Shown here in pieces: positions 12,235 to 23,780 of a DNA stretch of 64,000 nt. The DNA is from Clitopilus passeckerianus (lineage: Eukaryota; Basidiomycota; Agaricomycetes; Agaricales; Entolomataceae). Position numbers and translations under genes: made by a program. Below the pieces are notes generated by a model that saw only the letters and a list, made by a program, of their open reading frames with translations, did no database searches and was not told the DNA's origin. Location: positions 1 to 64,000 of the forward strand of contig CALYLX010000040.1 of assembly GCA_944990035.1 (NCBI GenBank), in the 5' to 3' direction. The first letter of the stretch is position 1. Each line of letters starts with the position of its first letter.

Positions 12235-13426
12235 CATGCTCGCTGGCTTCGCTTTCATTCTTTCCTTCTGGGTCTCTTGTGGTGAGTCGGATGACCAATT
12301 CCTCTGCTTCCATCCCCTTTGGCCGCGTACGAGTCGTTTCTACCTGGTGTTTTGACATTTGACATCGGTCATTCGCTTTCTCCACAATTGCCATTTGCCA
12401 TTTACCCTCTTTTGCGTCATTACTCTATCTTTATTTACCTTCGTTTACACCTTCTCGCCGCACTATTGCAATATGTTAGATTATCACCAGCCCATCCTAC
12501 TATATGTTCTATCTCTGTATTCTATGTATCCATGCTTCTAGTTTCTTTCGCCTGCCCGCAGTCGGCCATCACCTGCGATGGCATCTCGACTTGTGGAAGA
12601 TTGCTATGGAAACTTTTACGCACGCCTCATTCCCTTCCCACTTACTTTACACGAACCGCTTGGTTCATTTCTACCTATCAATTCTTCCCTCTTCCCATGC
12701 TTCGTCCTCCCTCGTCATCGTGATTTTGGTCCACAATGCTGACTCGCTTTTTAATTGGCTTCTAGATTTTTCTCATCTGCAAACTCTCACACTCTCTTCG
12801 CATCGTCTCCAACTCTGCTTTCCGCTGTACCCAATACCATGGCACTGTCCACAGCTGCCGAGCAAATTCACCTGGCACGTTGAAGGTCCACGTCGTCAAC
12901 CTCTACCCGTTGCAGCGCAACTCAGCCCTTAGGCGTAACGCCAGGAAAGCAGCAAGTCGCCGTCGGCTTCTGTCTCGTTTACTCCGCTTCAAGAACTTCA
13001 TGACCGACTCGGGCTAATCCCGCAGCTGGTTTTGGAGGGCCTCAAGGCGGACTGGCTGCCACCATTTCGTGACCACCAATTTCGTTGGTCCAGGCCTCTG
13101 CACTGCCACCTCCCATCTCCTTTGGGTTGGCGACGGTTGTATTTTTCGTCCACTTGCACACCTTCGCCTTGCCGCAACTGTACTGCATTTCATACCTTCC
13201 TTCCTGCTGAGCATCTTCATCTTTGCCCGTTGTCATTCGCACATACTTCTCCGTCGTGCTTCCCTTCTACATTTGCACCTATGCTTACACCTACCTACTT
13301 ACGACCGAATGACTTCTTACGATGTCCTTCCTTAATCTTGGACCTACATTATCTATATTTGATCACTGGAATATATCAACAACATTTGTCGATACCGTTA
13401 TCTGCTGTCCAATAAACCTAAGTATT
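12235..13426. other. Pyrimidine-rich 3' region, no gene supported
   Basis: The plus strand is strongly C/T-rich from about 12,240 to 13,420, which creates several open frames full of Leu, Ser, Pro and His. None has domain content or sensible exon structure. It is probably 3' UTR and downstream sequence of the G-alpha gene. Confidence 0.5.
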
Positions 13427-13547
13427 ATTATACTATGAAGTCCGTAAATGGTTGTAGTGTAAGGGAGGATATCACTCCCGAGCTCGTGTCAGGATGTCTA
13501 CCAAACCGAATGTCCAGAAAAACTGAAACCCCGAAGAATACCAAGTC

Positions 13548-14944
13548 TTATACTAGTGACGCAGCACTGGATCCGGTAGTCCCGTTGGCCGTTGTGGTCT
13601 TTTCTTGGAGAGGAACATCCTCAATATTTTGGACGTCCTTGAGAAGATAGCCGGGGTGCAGGATGTTAGTGGTGAACATAGCCAACACGATCATGGCACC
13701 GTCGAAGACATCTATACAGTGGGTCACAGTTAATAGTTGATTCGGGAGAGCGGAATATGGAGACGTACTGAACCACACCTGCGTGGTAATGACAGTTCCG
13801 TTCCAGCCGTCTGCAAGCTCGATTGTTCGGTATATGGCACTAAAGACCGTTTAGCTTGGGAATCGGCCAGGCAGAGTCAAGTCATACGTACCGAATGAAG
13901 AGTAGGAAAGTGCTCAAGAACAGGGCGACGGTCATCCAGATGAGCTTCTTGGTCAGGATACCTCTTGGGGCGAGTTTACCCTCCGGCTTGGCCGGCATAT
14001 CCCTGAGGTAGCGGAAATAGAATTCGGCGGCGCACAGAGCGTACACGAATATGATTACTGAAACAGATATCAGTCAGCCAAAAGCATGTACGACGCATGT
14101 ACTAAAAGACTCACCGAGCTGGAAGATGATGCCGCCAAGAGTAATGTGTCCTCCCTACACGGAAGTTAGTAATTAACAACTGGTAGACTACTCCTGAGTA
14201 CGTACGACGTCGGGGTCTCTGCCATTGTCAGCAGCAGTGGATGCGAGACCACCTCCAGTTCCTTGGACGACGAGAGCAATGACATCCTGGAATTATAATG
14301 AGACGAAGAACACGGAACAAATATTATCTCAGACTCACCGCCGAGCAGAACAGGATCGTATCTGTCAATAGCAGTGGTGAGCAAGGTAAAGAGGAAAGCA
14401 GACAAGGGGTACGTACACCACTTGGCGGGAAGACGGCTGTACTGACGGCCCAGGGCGCCGATTATTCTTCCAAGAATGACAAAGTTTGCAGCCAACAGCG
14501 GGGTCGGAGCAATAATGGTGGAGGTGATTCTGTTCAAGCGGTGAGTAAATTTATTCACTGATTGCTCATCGTCGTAAGCATCGTTTACTCACTGAATCAG
14601 GAAGGGCGTGTCGAGGAAGAGGTTGATGCTTGACCACAGCCTACCAGACCACCCGAGCACTTCGAGCAATCCGCACAAGACGGCTGTAGGCAGGAGGTAC
14701 CATAGCCTGAAACGGACGGCTTGCACTAGGTGGATGACTGGAAATATCGTCAGGATGGGGGCAAAAAAATATCCAGAGAGTACGCACAACTCGAGACAGC
14801 GAAGAGCGCAACGAATATGATGGCTACGTATTTCGTAGGTACATAACCGTACGAGCTGTCGGCGGGAGTGAGGGGGCCGTCTAATAAGGGGGTAAGCTTG
14901 GCTCTCTTCGTATTTTTTCAGTGGGACTAACCGTTACTGGACAT
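13548..14944 (-). CDS. RTA1-like seven-helix membrane protein, copy A
   Basis: Member of the RTA1 family of fungal integral membrane proteins, linked in yeasts to lipid translocation and resistance to toxic sterol-pathway inhibitors or sphingoid bases. Key segments are YGYVPTKYVAIIFVALF, HLVQAVRFRLWYLLPTAVL, LLEVLGWSGRLWSS, APTPLLAANFVILGRII, YTILFCSADVIALVVQGTGG, PAKPEGKLAPRGILTKK, and a C-terminal hydrophilic tail ending SSAASLV. About eight or nine exons join in phase, and the first is tiny (ATG plus three codons). A TATAAAGG lies about 90 bp upstream. It is one of two tandem copies. Copy A keeps a loop (about STAADNGRDPDV) that copy B has lost. The substrate is unknown. Confidence 0.9.
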
Positions 14945-16549
14945 GTTACCTTCTTGCTTGAGCCAAAGGAGAAACCGAAGGAAAATAGAAAGTGAAGAGG
15001 ATGAGTGAAGAAATGCCGAATCAGCCTCGAGCCTTTATATCTACCCTCCCTCACCCTCGGAATATAGGCGTGGTAATTGAACCCGTTTCAAGAGTACGTT
15101 GTTGCGGTGGGATCAACGAGTAATGCATAGCTTTCGGCAACCCAGAGCACGTTTGAGTTATCCGGCTTGCTTACGGTACGCTGTTAGCTAAGGCGCCGAG
15201 AGGAGAGTCGCAATAGGCATCATGGCATCAATGCTGCGGCAGGAATCTTTGTGAATAACGCAATGTCCGCAGCTCCGGTCCGGGGATAGTTTTGAATGGA
15301 ACAGGATGTTGACCGTGTCAAAGAGCTCACTTCGTGAAGACGTTTGTGAATTCTCGGCAAAACGTGTGAAGCGGCTGGGCCTCATGTGCGAAGTACACGG
15401 AAATCAATTGGCCTTGTTATCGTAAAATTGTAGTTGCAAAAACACTGATGTTCGCCTCCGGGGGAATTAAACCACGAGAGACAGTCTTCAAATGTCCTGT
15501 AGCCCTCCAGGAAGACAGTTGTGAGCCACCTTGTTCGAGGATGCTGTGTTAACTCTCGCTGCGGCGTAGGCTTTTCGACATATGATGGCTGAGCCGCTGC
15601 TGCGTATACCCTGGAATGATAACACACTCTAACGCTAAATCCTCCGTGGTGGGTGGGAGGTAATGATGATGTTGATCGCAAGCAAGGTCGGTCTGGGTGC
15701 CTGATCTGATGGTTGGCCTGGCCTCTATCTTCGAGAATTCTGTTCCTGATCGAAGGCGTGTCGGTCATGAGTCAACATCTCATTCGTTCGTCGCGTTCTG
15801 GGGCAAATGCAAAGTCGGATTGGCCACGGTGAATAGCCTTCGCAAGAAATTAGGGTTTTCACGCCAAGAAGTTGTTAGGTCGCTGGACTCACTCTGACTG
15901 CGCAGCTCGGAGAAGGACACTCAAGGTTTCAGAGGAAGTGAAGATTATGGCTGTACTGTAGACAGTTCGTAGCATATCCGCTATTTGCTAGCTTCCGTAA
16001 AGAACAAAGGAACTCGTAGATAGCTACATAGAAAAGTGCGTGTAGGATGCAGCTGGTCTCTGACAATGTGGATGGCGGAAGCGCTCGGACGCGTCGGGGG
16101 TTTTAATCGGTGACAACGCCCACCGATAGCGCCCAGGTAAATAATGGGATCCGATTGGCTACCTTTCCGTTTGATAAGATTAGATGCACCTATCGTGTGT
16201 CATCAAAATTTGTGTCGTAAGGCACCCGGTTCGAATCTCCGTTCTGGCTTTCATTCATTCATGACCACAGTCGCAACAGAGTACCCCTGCGCTTGTAGGG
16301 AGTATATAGCGCTCGGGGTATCCGTGTAAACTCGTCTTCTTCTTCCAACAATCAAACGCGCCCCTCCAACGCCCATTACCCCACTGTCAGTCCGGCCAGC
16401 GTTTTCATTTGGTCGATTGTGGCCGTATTGCATGCAGAAACAGGCTAGTTTCGTTGGCGTCCCACCGTAAGCACTACCCTATTGACGAGCAGCAAATTAT
16501 ACCCGCCTCTTTGCTATTTCTGGACGAGATCTTTGAAGTCCTCTGCTTG
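14945..16549. other. Intergenic between RTA1-like A and the mutase fragment
   Basis: It carries the RTA1-A promoter (TATAAAGG on the minus strand at 15,033-15,040) and the duplicated mutase promoter region (about 16,400-16,520). It also holds the extra 240 bp that the right unit lacks. A B-box-like GGTTCGAATC occurs at 16,209 without a convincing A box. Confidence 0.6.
15033..15040 (-). promoter_or_regulatory. TATA box of RTA1-like A
   Basis: TATAAAGG on the minus strand, about 90 bp upstream of the ATG. The same element is kept at 18,356-18,362 upstream of copy B. Confidence 0.55.
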
Positions 16550-16773
16550 CCTTCTCTCGCTGACGTCAGGATAGATGATGCCACCATCTGCTTTCTCAAC
16601 TATCGCTCGGATCGCATGCGTGAAATTGCTACCGTTCTCGGTCAACTAGACAAGCCTATAGAGGTAGACCTCCCCAAGAACCTGGTAAGCAATACTACCG
16701 TATAGACCTTGGTCTGCCCTCATATTCTTGCCTGTAGAACATTACTGCAATGTCTCGTTACAACACCGAATTC
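16550..16773 (+). pseudogene. Phosphoglycerate mutase gene fragment
   Basis: It encodes a piece closely matching the intact mutase downstream: [20 protein letters not shown], then [20 protein letters not shown], an intron position, and MSRYNTEF. It corresponds to 20,668-20,892 of the intact gene. Both ends are missing: the 5' side joins filler next to the duplicated promoter, and the 3' side stops at GAATTC, where the next duplication unit begins. No start codon, catalytic Ser or metal site is present, so it cannot make a working enzyme. Confidence 0.9.
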
Positions 16774-16897
16774 ATATTATACCCATGAAGTCCGTAAATG
16801 GTTGTGGTGTAAGGGAGGATTTCGCTTCCTGAGTTCATGTGAGTATGTCTACTAAACGAATGTCCTGATAAATCAAAAGCCTGAAGAATGGAAAGTC

Positions 16898-18266
16898 TTA
16901 AACTAGCAACGCAGCACTAGAGCCGGTAGTACCATTGGCGTCGTGGTCTTTTCTTGGAGAGGAGCATCCTCAATGTTTTGGACATCCTTGAGAAGGTAGC
17001 CAGGATGCAGAATGTTGGTAGTAAACATGGCCAACACGATCATAGCACCGTCGAAAACATCTGTAAAGAGAGATTACCATCATAAACCGATAGAGGAGAG
17101 AAGGTAAAGACGTACTGAACCACACCTGCGTGGTAAAAACAGTTCCGTTCCAGCCGTATGCAAGCTCTATAGTTCGGTAGATGGCACTAAGGACCATTTA
17201 GCTAGGTTTTTGGTAGGACGCAGTCGAAGTATACGTACCGGATGAAGAGTAGGAAAGTGCTCAAGAACAGGGCGACGCTCATCCAGACCAACTTCTTGGT
17301 CAAGACACCTCTTAGGGCAAGTTTACCCTCCGGCTTGGCCGGCATATCTTTTCGGTAGCGGAAATAGAATTCGGCGGCGCAGAGAGCATACACGACTATG
17401 ATCACTGAAACAGATATCAGTCAGTCGAAAGCATGTGTGAAGCATGTACGAAATGACGCACCGAGCTGGAAGACGATGCCGCCAAGAACAATGTACCCTC
17501 CCTGTGTCGGAAGTTAGTGATTAATAAATGATAGATTAGTTGCGAACACGTACGAGAGCGGATGAGAAACCACCTCCAGTTCCCTGCACTACGAGAGCAA
17601 CGACATCCTATAATTACAATGAGACGAATTCAAGGGAAGGTCACTCATGTCAAACCCACCGCGGAGCAGAACAGGATCGTATCTGTCGAGGACAATTGTG
17701 AGCATGATATGCAGGGGGGTAGCCAACCGGTACGTACACCGCTTAGCAGGCAGACGACTGTACTGACGGCCCAGGGCGCCGATTATCCTCCCAAGAATGA
17801 CAAAGTTTGCAGCCAACAGCGGGGTCGGGGCAATAATCGTGGAGGTGATTCTGTTTAAGCGGTGAGTAAATTTATTCACTGTGATTGCTCGTCGCCGTAA
17901 GCATCGTTTACTCACTGAATCTCGAAGGGTGTGTCGAGAAAGAGGTTGATGCTTGACCATAGCCTACCAGACCACCCGAGCACTTCGAGCAATCCGCACA
18001 GGACAGCTGTGGGCAGTAGGTACCATACCCTGAAACGGACGGCCTGGACTAGGTGGATGACTGGAAGTATTGTCAGGATGGCGTCGAAAAAAATCGAGAG
18101 AGCGCATACAACTCGAGACAGCAAAAAGCGCAACGAATATAATTGTGACGTATTTCGTAGGTACATAACCGTACGGGCTGTCGGCAGGAGTGAGGGGCCC
18201 GTCTGATAAGGGGGTAAGTTTATGCTCTCTCTGCGTAATTCAGTGCAAATAACCGTTAGTGGACAT
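16898..18266 (-). CDS. RTA1-like seven-helix membrane protein, copy B
   Basis: Paralogue of the gene at 13,548-14,944 with the same exon plan and nearly the same protein in the conserved core (HLVQAVRFRVWYLLPTAVL, LEVLGWSGRLWSS, APTPLLAANFVILGRII, CAAEFYFRYRKDMPAKPEGK). The tail ends SSAALLV. It differs from copy A in a shorter loop after the VVQGTGGG helix and in a first-intron donor reading GTTATT instead of GTTAGT, a weak site. TATAAAG lies at 18,356-18,362, again about 90 bp upstream. The reading frame appears intact, so both copies may be expressed. It diverges from the mutase across a shared 1.5 kb promoter region. Confidence 0.88.
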
Positions 18267-19731
18267 GTTACCTCCTTGCTTGAGCCGAAGGAGAAACCGA
18301 GGGAAAAATAGAAAGTGAAGAGGATGAGTAAAGAAATGCCGAGTTAGCACGAGCCCTTTATAGCTACCCTCCCTCGGAATACAGGCGTGGTAATTGACCG
18401 TGTCAAAGGACTCACTTCGTGAAGGCGTTTGTGAATTCTCGGCGAAATGTGTGAAGCGGCTAAGGCTCATTTGCGAAGTAGACGGGAATCAAGAGGCCTC
18501 GGTATCCTAGAATTGTGTTGTCAACAACACTGATGCTCGGAGGGACTTTTACCTACGAAAGACAGCATTCGAATCTCCTGTAACTCCCCAGGAAGACAGT
18601 TGTGAGCCACTTTGCTCGAGAATGCTGTGCCAACTCTCACTGCGGCGTAGGCTTTTCGACATATGATGGCTAAGCCGCTGCTGCGTATACCCTAGAAAGA
18701 TAATAATACACTCTAATAGTTATCCCTCCGTGGGAGGCAATGATGAGGTCGATCGCAAGGAAGGTAGGTCATCTGATGGTTGGCCTGGCCTCTATCTTCA
18801 AGAATTCTGTTCCTAATCGAAGGCGTGTCGGGCATGAGTCCACGTCTCAATCACTCGTGCGTTCTGTGGCGAATGCAAAGTCGAAGGCGTCGAGGATTTT
18901 GGCCACAGTGAATAGCCTCCTAATGAAATTAGGATTTTTACGCCAAGGGTTGTTATGTTGCTGAGCTCAGTCTGAGTGCGCAGCTCGTAGAAGGAGACAG
19001 GCAAGGTTTCGGAGAAAGTAACCATCTCCGCTGTTTGCTACCTTCCATAGAGAACAAAGGATCTCAAAGGTATCTGTGTAGAAAAGTGCGTGTAGAATGC
19101 GGCTAGTGTCTGACAATTTGGATGGTGGAAATGCTTGGGGACCGCTCGGATTCGTCTGGACTTTCAATCAGTGACAACGCCCACCGAGAGCGTCTAGGTA
19201 AATAACACCATCCGATCATCTGCCATTTCGTTCGATAAGATTAGATGTAGTTATCCGTGTTTCACCGGAATTTGTCGTGCAAGGCACCCGGTCCGAGTCT
19301 CCGTTCTGGCTTTCATTCATGACCACAGTCGTGACAGAGTACCACTGCGGTTGTAGGGAGTATATAGCGCTCGGGGTATCCGCGTAAACTCGTCTTCTTC
19401 TTCCAACAACCATACACGCCCCTCCAACACCCATTATTTTGCTGTCAGTCCGGCCAGCGTTTTCATTTGGGCGATTGTGGCCTTATTGCATGCAGAAACA
19501 GGCTAGCTTCGTTGGCGTTCCACCGATTGCACTATCCTGTTGACGAGCAGTGAATTATACCCGTCTCTTTGCTATTTCAGGGAGTAAATGAGGCGTTTTT
19601 ACGGCGGCACAGGGCAATAAATGCTGGCCTCAATTATGCCGAGCTCGGCGTGAGAATCGGCCGAGACCCAAAACGGACGCCACCGATAACATCACAATTT
19701 CAATCTTCCTTCCATCCAACGCGTTTTCAAA
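18267..19731. other. Divergent intergenic region between RTA1-like B and mutase
   Basis: About 1.47 kb of shared promoter space. It is the counterpart of 14,945-16,520 in the left unit, minus about 240 bp near 18,390. No gene is seen. Confidence 0.6.
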
Positions 19732-21755
19732 ATGGTCGAGGTCAAGAACAAAGTCTGCCTGATGTAGGTTCTTTCAAATCACTAGTAAACTCGCGCTAAC
19801 GTTGCTTTGAACAGTGTTCATGATGGATGGGGCGTCGCTACCCAGCCGGGCCTGGAAGGAAACGCGATCGAGGCAGGAACAACGACAAACATGGACACAA
19901 TCGCGAAGGATCATGCTTCTCGACTCGTTCACGCCCATGGAACTGCTGTCGGCCTCAGCGAAGGTCTGATGGGAAACTCTGAAGTTGGGTATGTCCTGCA
20001 AGTATTCAACCAACACGATCTCACCCGTTTCCTAGACATCTTAACGTCGGTGCTGGACGTATCGTCTGGCAGGACATCGTCAGGATCGATGTCTCTATTA
20101 AGAAACGTCAGTTCCATAAGAACGAGGCCATCTTGAAGAGCTTCAAGCACGCGAAGGAGACGACCGGTCGACTACATCTCCTTGGTCTGGTACGTCATAT
20201 ATTTGCTCCGGTATCAGCAAGGATGGCTCATACCTCCTCCAGATCTCTGATGGCGGCGTCCACTCCCACATCAACCACCTATTCGCCCTCCTCGAGACGG
20301 CCAAGGAGGTCGGCGTTCCGCACACATACGTTCACTTCTTGGGTGATGGACGTGATACTGCACCTCGTTCAGCAGCCCAATATTGCCAGCAACTTCTCGA
20401 CTTTATGAAGAAGGAGAACTACGGCGAGCTCGCAACCGTGATCGGACGGTACTACGCCATGGACCGTGACAAGAGGTGGGATCGTGTCAAGATTGCCGTT
20501 GAGGGATTGGTGAAAGGCGAGGGTGATGACGGAAAAGGCCAGGATGGAATTGTCAGCTCCATCAAAAGCAACTACGACAAGGACGTCACGGATGAGTTCT
20601 TGAAGCCTATCATCGTTAACGGCGATGAGGGCCGCCTGAAAGGTGGGGCTTTTGACGTTCCCTACTCTCCTTCTCTCGCTGACGTCAGGATAGATGATGA
20701 CACTGTCTTCTTGTTCAACTATCGCTCGGATCGTATGCGTGAAATTGCTACCGTTCTCGGTCAACTAGACAAGCCTATAGAAGTAGACCTCCCCAAGAAT
20801 TTGGTAAGGCTTATTACCGTATACCTCTTGACCCACTCTCATACTTCTGCCTGTAGAACATCACCACAATGTCTCGTTACAACGCCGAATTCCCCTTCCC
20901 TGTGGCCTTCCCCCCTCAAGCTATGACCAACGTTCTTGCCGAATGGCTGGCTAAGCAAGGCGTCAAGCAGGCTCATGTAGCAGGTGAATATCCAAATATA
21001 CCTCACAATCGTCATTTCTGACACTTTCCCCAAGAAACTGAGAAGTACGCCCATGTCACGTTCTTCTTCAACGGAGGCGTCGAGAAGCAGTTCGAAAACG
21101 AGGAGAGGTTTATGATTCCTTCGCCGAAAGTCGCCACCTACGACAAGGATCCCAAGATGAGCGCCCATGGCGTCGCCGAGAAGGTTGCCGAGCTCTTGAA
21201 GAAGGGCGAGCATGAGTTCATCATGTGCAACTTCGCTCCTCCCGATATGGTGATTCTTGTTCTCCTTCCACACTGCCTCTAGGACTGAGCAGCTTCCTTA
21301 GGTCGGCCACACTGGCATCTACGACGCCGCTGTCGAAGCGATCACCGAGACCGATGCAGCCGTCGGCACCGTCTACAAGGCCGCTCAAGACGCAGGCTAC
21401 ATCCTCCTCATCACCGCCGACCACGGAAATGCCGAGCAGATGAAGAACCTCGAGACTGGTGCTCCGCATACCGCACATACGACCAACCCTGTTCCGTTCA
21501 TCATGACCGGCGATCCCAAGAAGTTCCAGTTCGTGAAGGATGAGGTGAAGAAGGAGGGCGATGATGCGGAGGAGGTTCCTGAGGAGGGCGCTTTGTGCGA
21601 TGTTGCGCCAACTGTTTTGGATATTATGGGGCTGCCGATTCCTGAAGGTAGGCGCTGCAAATTCTGCTGTTGTATATTTGCTGACGACATTCCGGCTCGT
21701 TTTTGCAGAGATGACTGGTCGTTCGCTTTTGCTGAAGGAGAAGGAGTCGAAGTAG
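19732..21755 (+). CDS. gpmI: 2,3-bisphosphoglycerate-independent phosphoglycerate mutase
   Basis: Glycolytic and gluconeogenic enzyme interconverting 3- and 2-phosphoglycerate with two Mn ions and a phosphoserine intermediate. About eight exons give a full-length protein. [11 protein letters not shown] joins VHDGWGV across the first intron; MGNSEVG, carrying the nucleophilic Ser, joins [13 protein letters not shown] across the second. Others are [47 protein letters not shown] and the metal-site motifs [12 protein letters not shown] and [11 protein letters not shown]. It ends LLLKEKESK. The first metal-site segment reads VHDGWG, with Asp present. Part of the gene is duplicated as a dead fragment 3 kb upstream. 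The family is unrelated to the cofactor-dependent mutase of yeast. Confidence 0.96.
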
Positions 21756-22326
21756 AGGGCGAAGATGGAAATATAAATGTAGAATATCGTGTTTGTAGGA
21801 AGCTAGAGAATAATCGAATGTCATCGCCTTGCACCTCAACTTTGGAGCCCATGTTGTGTGGGGCTGCGTTCCCAGTTTCGAGATTGGAGGGAAACGCGAC
21901 CTAATATCCAAGTCACGGATTCGAAGAAGCTGGATGAAAAAATGGATGGCTTTCGTCCCAGCATGTTGGATTTAATTGGACTGTTGCGTCGTCTTCTAAG
22001 GTTCGCAACACCGGGTGAACCTGGTTTAACATGATGTTCGTCAGCATCATCAAGAGGGATGGTTTCACGGAAAAACTCACCAGCTTTTCCCCAACCGTCA
22101 TACAACGCGACCGTCTGTAGTTCTTCCACTCGTAGAGAAAGACTTTGAGAATTTCTAGGCAGAACGCATGGTGAAGATCCTCTTGACTGCCAGCAATGGT
22201 CTTTACCTCAGCTTCCGCATTTGGAAACGTCAACAAGGTGTGGGCTCTTTGATGTGGGTATTTGAGCAAGGCCTTTTCCTGCCTCTTGTATCAGTCAACT
22301 GCCACCTCACTACTGGAAAGCTCGAC
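21756..22326. other. Intergenic, nothing recognised
   Basis: Mutase 3' region and promoter of the G-alpha-like gene. An in-frame upstream ATG at 22,168 could extend that gene by 53 codons, but the added residues look non-coding. Confidence 0.5.
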
Positions 22327-23780
22327 ATGGAAAACTTCCGTCTATTGACTCAGCCAGAGGAGCCAGCTCGAACGGCCGAACAACAGTTTTCAGCCGCCAA
22401 CCACTCTTCAACGTCTGACACGGCCACGCATTCCTCGCTGACGGTGTTGCTCATAGGTTCGTCAAATTTCTTTCTTCTCGTCTCTCCTTTTTTATATTCC
22501 ACGCTGGCCTGGTGCACGAGCCGCTGCTGGCAGTTTACGGATATTCTTTGACATGCCTTCATATCGTCGTCGTTTCTAATGTACTGACGTTGCTCTCTAG
22601 GTCCACCGAACTCTGGGAAAAGCACCCTTCTCCAATCGCTACGATTCTCCGTTGGGGAAGACTCAACTGTCGAGGATTTGAACGCGTTCAAACCGCGGAT
22701 ATTTAAGAACCTAATGCAGACTCTGGACGCGCTACTCTCATACCTTGACGCTCTTCCGCAACCCACCGCGTTCGACAACTTCTATGGGCGTGAATTGGAG
22801 AGGGCCTTGCGTAAGCTCACTAATGCCTCTAAACGAGGCATGAGATACCTCCCGATGGACGTCGTGGACGTCGTCCACCATGCCTGTCTGAGCACTACCG
22901 CATCCCAGCCCCTCCGTGATTCAAACGCCGCTGCATTGGGGCTTCCAGAGTCAGAAATATAGTGAGTATTTTGAGAACTCCGTGGCTAGAATTTGGATAA
23001 AAATGTCGCCCATAGTTTTCTCCAAAATATTCACCGGATCGGCAGTCACAACTATGTCCCCACGCAAGAGGACATTCTGCAGAGCCGGGACACTGACAAT
23101 ACGAACATGTCTTCGGCCCCTGTTTTTATAAACCTCCCTACGAAACAGTACGTACTTGTGATTTGTCCTCGCTGATCCTGCTGAATGACTTGTAGGCTGG
23201 TCGTGTGCGAGACGTCTGCCGGAGCCGAGGCAAGTGACATAGAAGAATGGAACGCACCCACTTCAGCCAGGCCAGGACTGGTCATTTGCTGCATCCCTTT
23301 GGATGGTCCCAGCGATATAGTGAGTCTATGCATCAATTGAAGAGAACATTGCTCGAGAAGTACTACAGAGGGAGCTCGTCGGGTTTTGGGTTACGGTCGT
23401 GGAGCAGGCTGGTGATACACCAATTCTTTTACTATTCAACAAGATCGACATGTTTTCACGGAAGTTTGAGAAGGTGCATTCAGTATTCTCCTTGGCTAAG
23501 ATTTAGAGACCAACGCGTAAAAGGTTCTTTCGGATACCCCAGCCATATCTTCTCGACCTCGATCCGTAAACGTAAATGGCCCTATTGAACTCGCCTTGTC
23601 GACCCTAGCGGTGTTGTTCAAGTCAGCAGTCACACGAGAGGAGAATATTTCTTTTTGGTGAGCTTGATGTATTTCTTCCCTTAAGATGACTGACGCGCAT
23701 TTCGTAGTTTCACGGAAGCTACAGATCCTTCCACACCTCTTTCCCATTACATTGAGCAGGTACTTCTCGGAACGGGCTGA
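22327..23780 (+). CDS. Divergent G-alpha-like protein lacking switch II
   Basis: The G-alpha fold is recognisable from the P-loop GPPNSGKSTLLQSL, the helical domain, YFLQNIHRIGSHNYVPTQED followed by ILQSRD, FNKIDMF (G4) and FTEATDP (G5-like). Seven or so exons join in phase. Several canonical elements are replaced. The P-loop lacks the GAGES motif. Switch I after the Arg reads DTDNTNM. The [12 protein letters not shown] switch II is replaced by ETSAGAEASDIEEW, with no catalytic Gln. There is no N-terminal MG..C lipidation motif (start MENFRLL). The C-terminus ends VLLGTG instead of a receptor-coupling tail. Such forms may bind nucleotide without normal hydrolysis, or may be losing function; no stop or frameshift was found. 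The start is chosen at 22,327 because upstream residues look non-coding. Confidence 0.82.

Larger units (their letters stand above)
13427..16773. repeat. Tandem segmental duplication, left unit
   Basis: The unit begins at ATTATAC..ATGAAGTCCG and matches the sequence starting at 16,776. It contains RTA1-like gene A, its upstream region and a deleted copy of the mutase gene that is complete in the right unit. Two structural differences stand out. The left unit lacks about 1.1 kb of the mutase 5' half, with about 25-30 nt of unrelated filler at the join (16,521-16,549). It also has about 240 bp (roughly 15,073-15,310) that are absent from the right unit. Confidence 0.88.
16776..20892. repeat. 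Tandem segmental duplication, right unit
   Basis: Matches 13,427-16,773 in the same orientation: RTA1-like gene B, its upstream region, the mutase promoter and the 5' two-thirds of the mutase gene. This unit is probably the more ancestral one because its mutase is intact. Intergenic parts are recognisably similar but clearly diverged by substitutions and small indels, so the event is not very recent. Confidence 0.88.

Noticed and set aside
12319..13415. Several plus-strand open frames of 70-140 codons after the G-alpha gene
   Set aside because: Pyrimidine-rich sequence produces Leu/Ser/Pro/His-rich frames without stops; there is no domain, and three frames overlap in the same place.
16195..16260. 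tRNA-like B box GGTTCGAATC
   Set aside because: No A box at a suitable distance, and the right duplication unit has it altered to GGTCCGAGTC, so it is not maintained.
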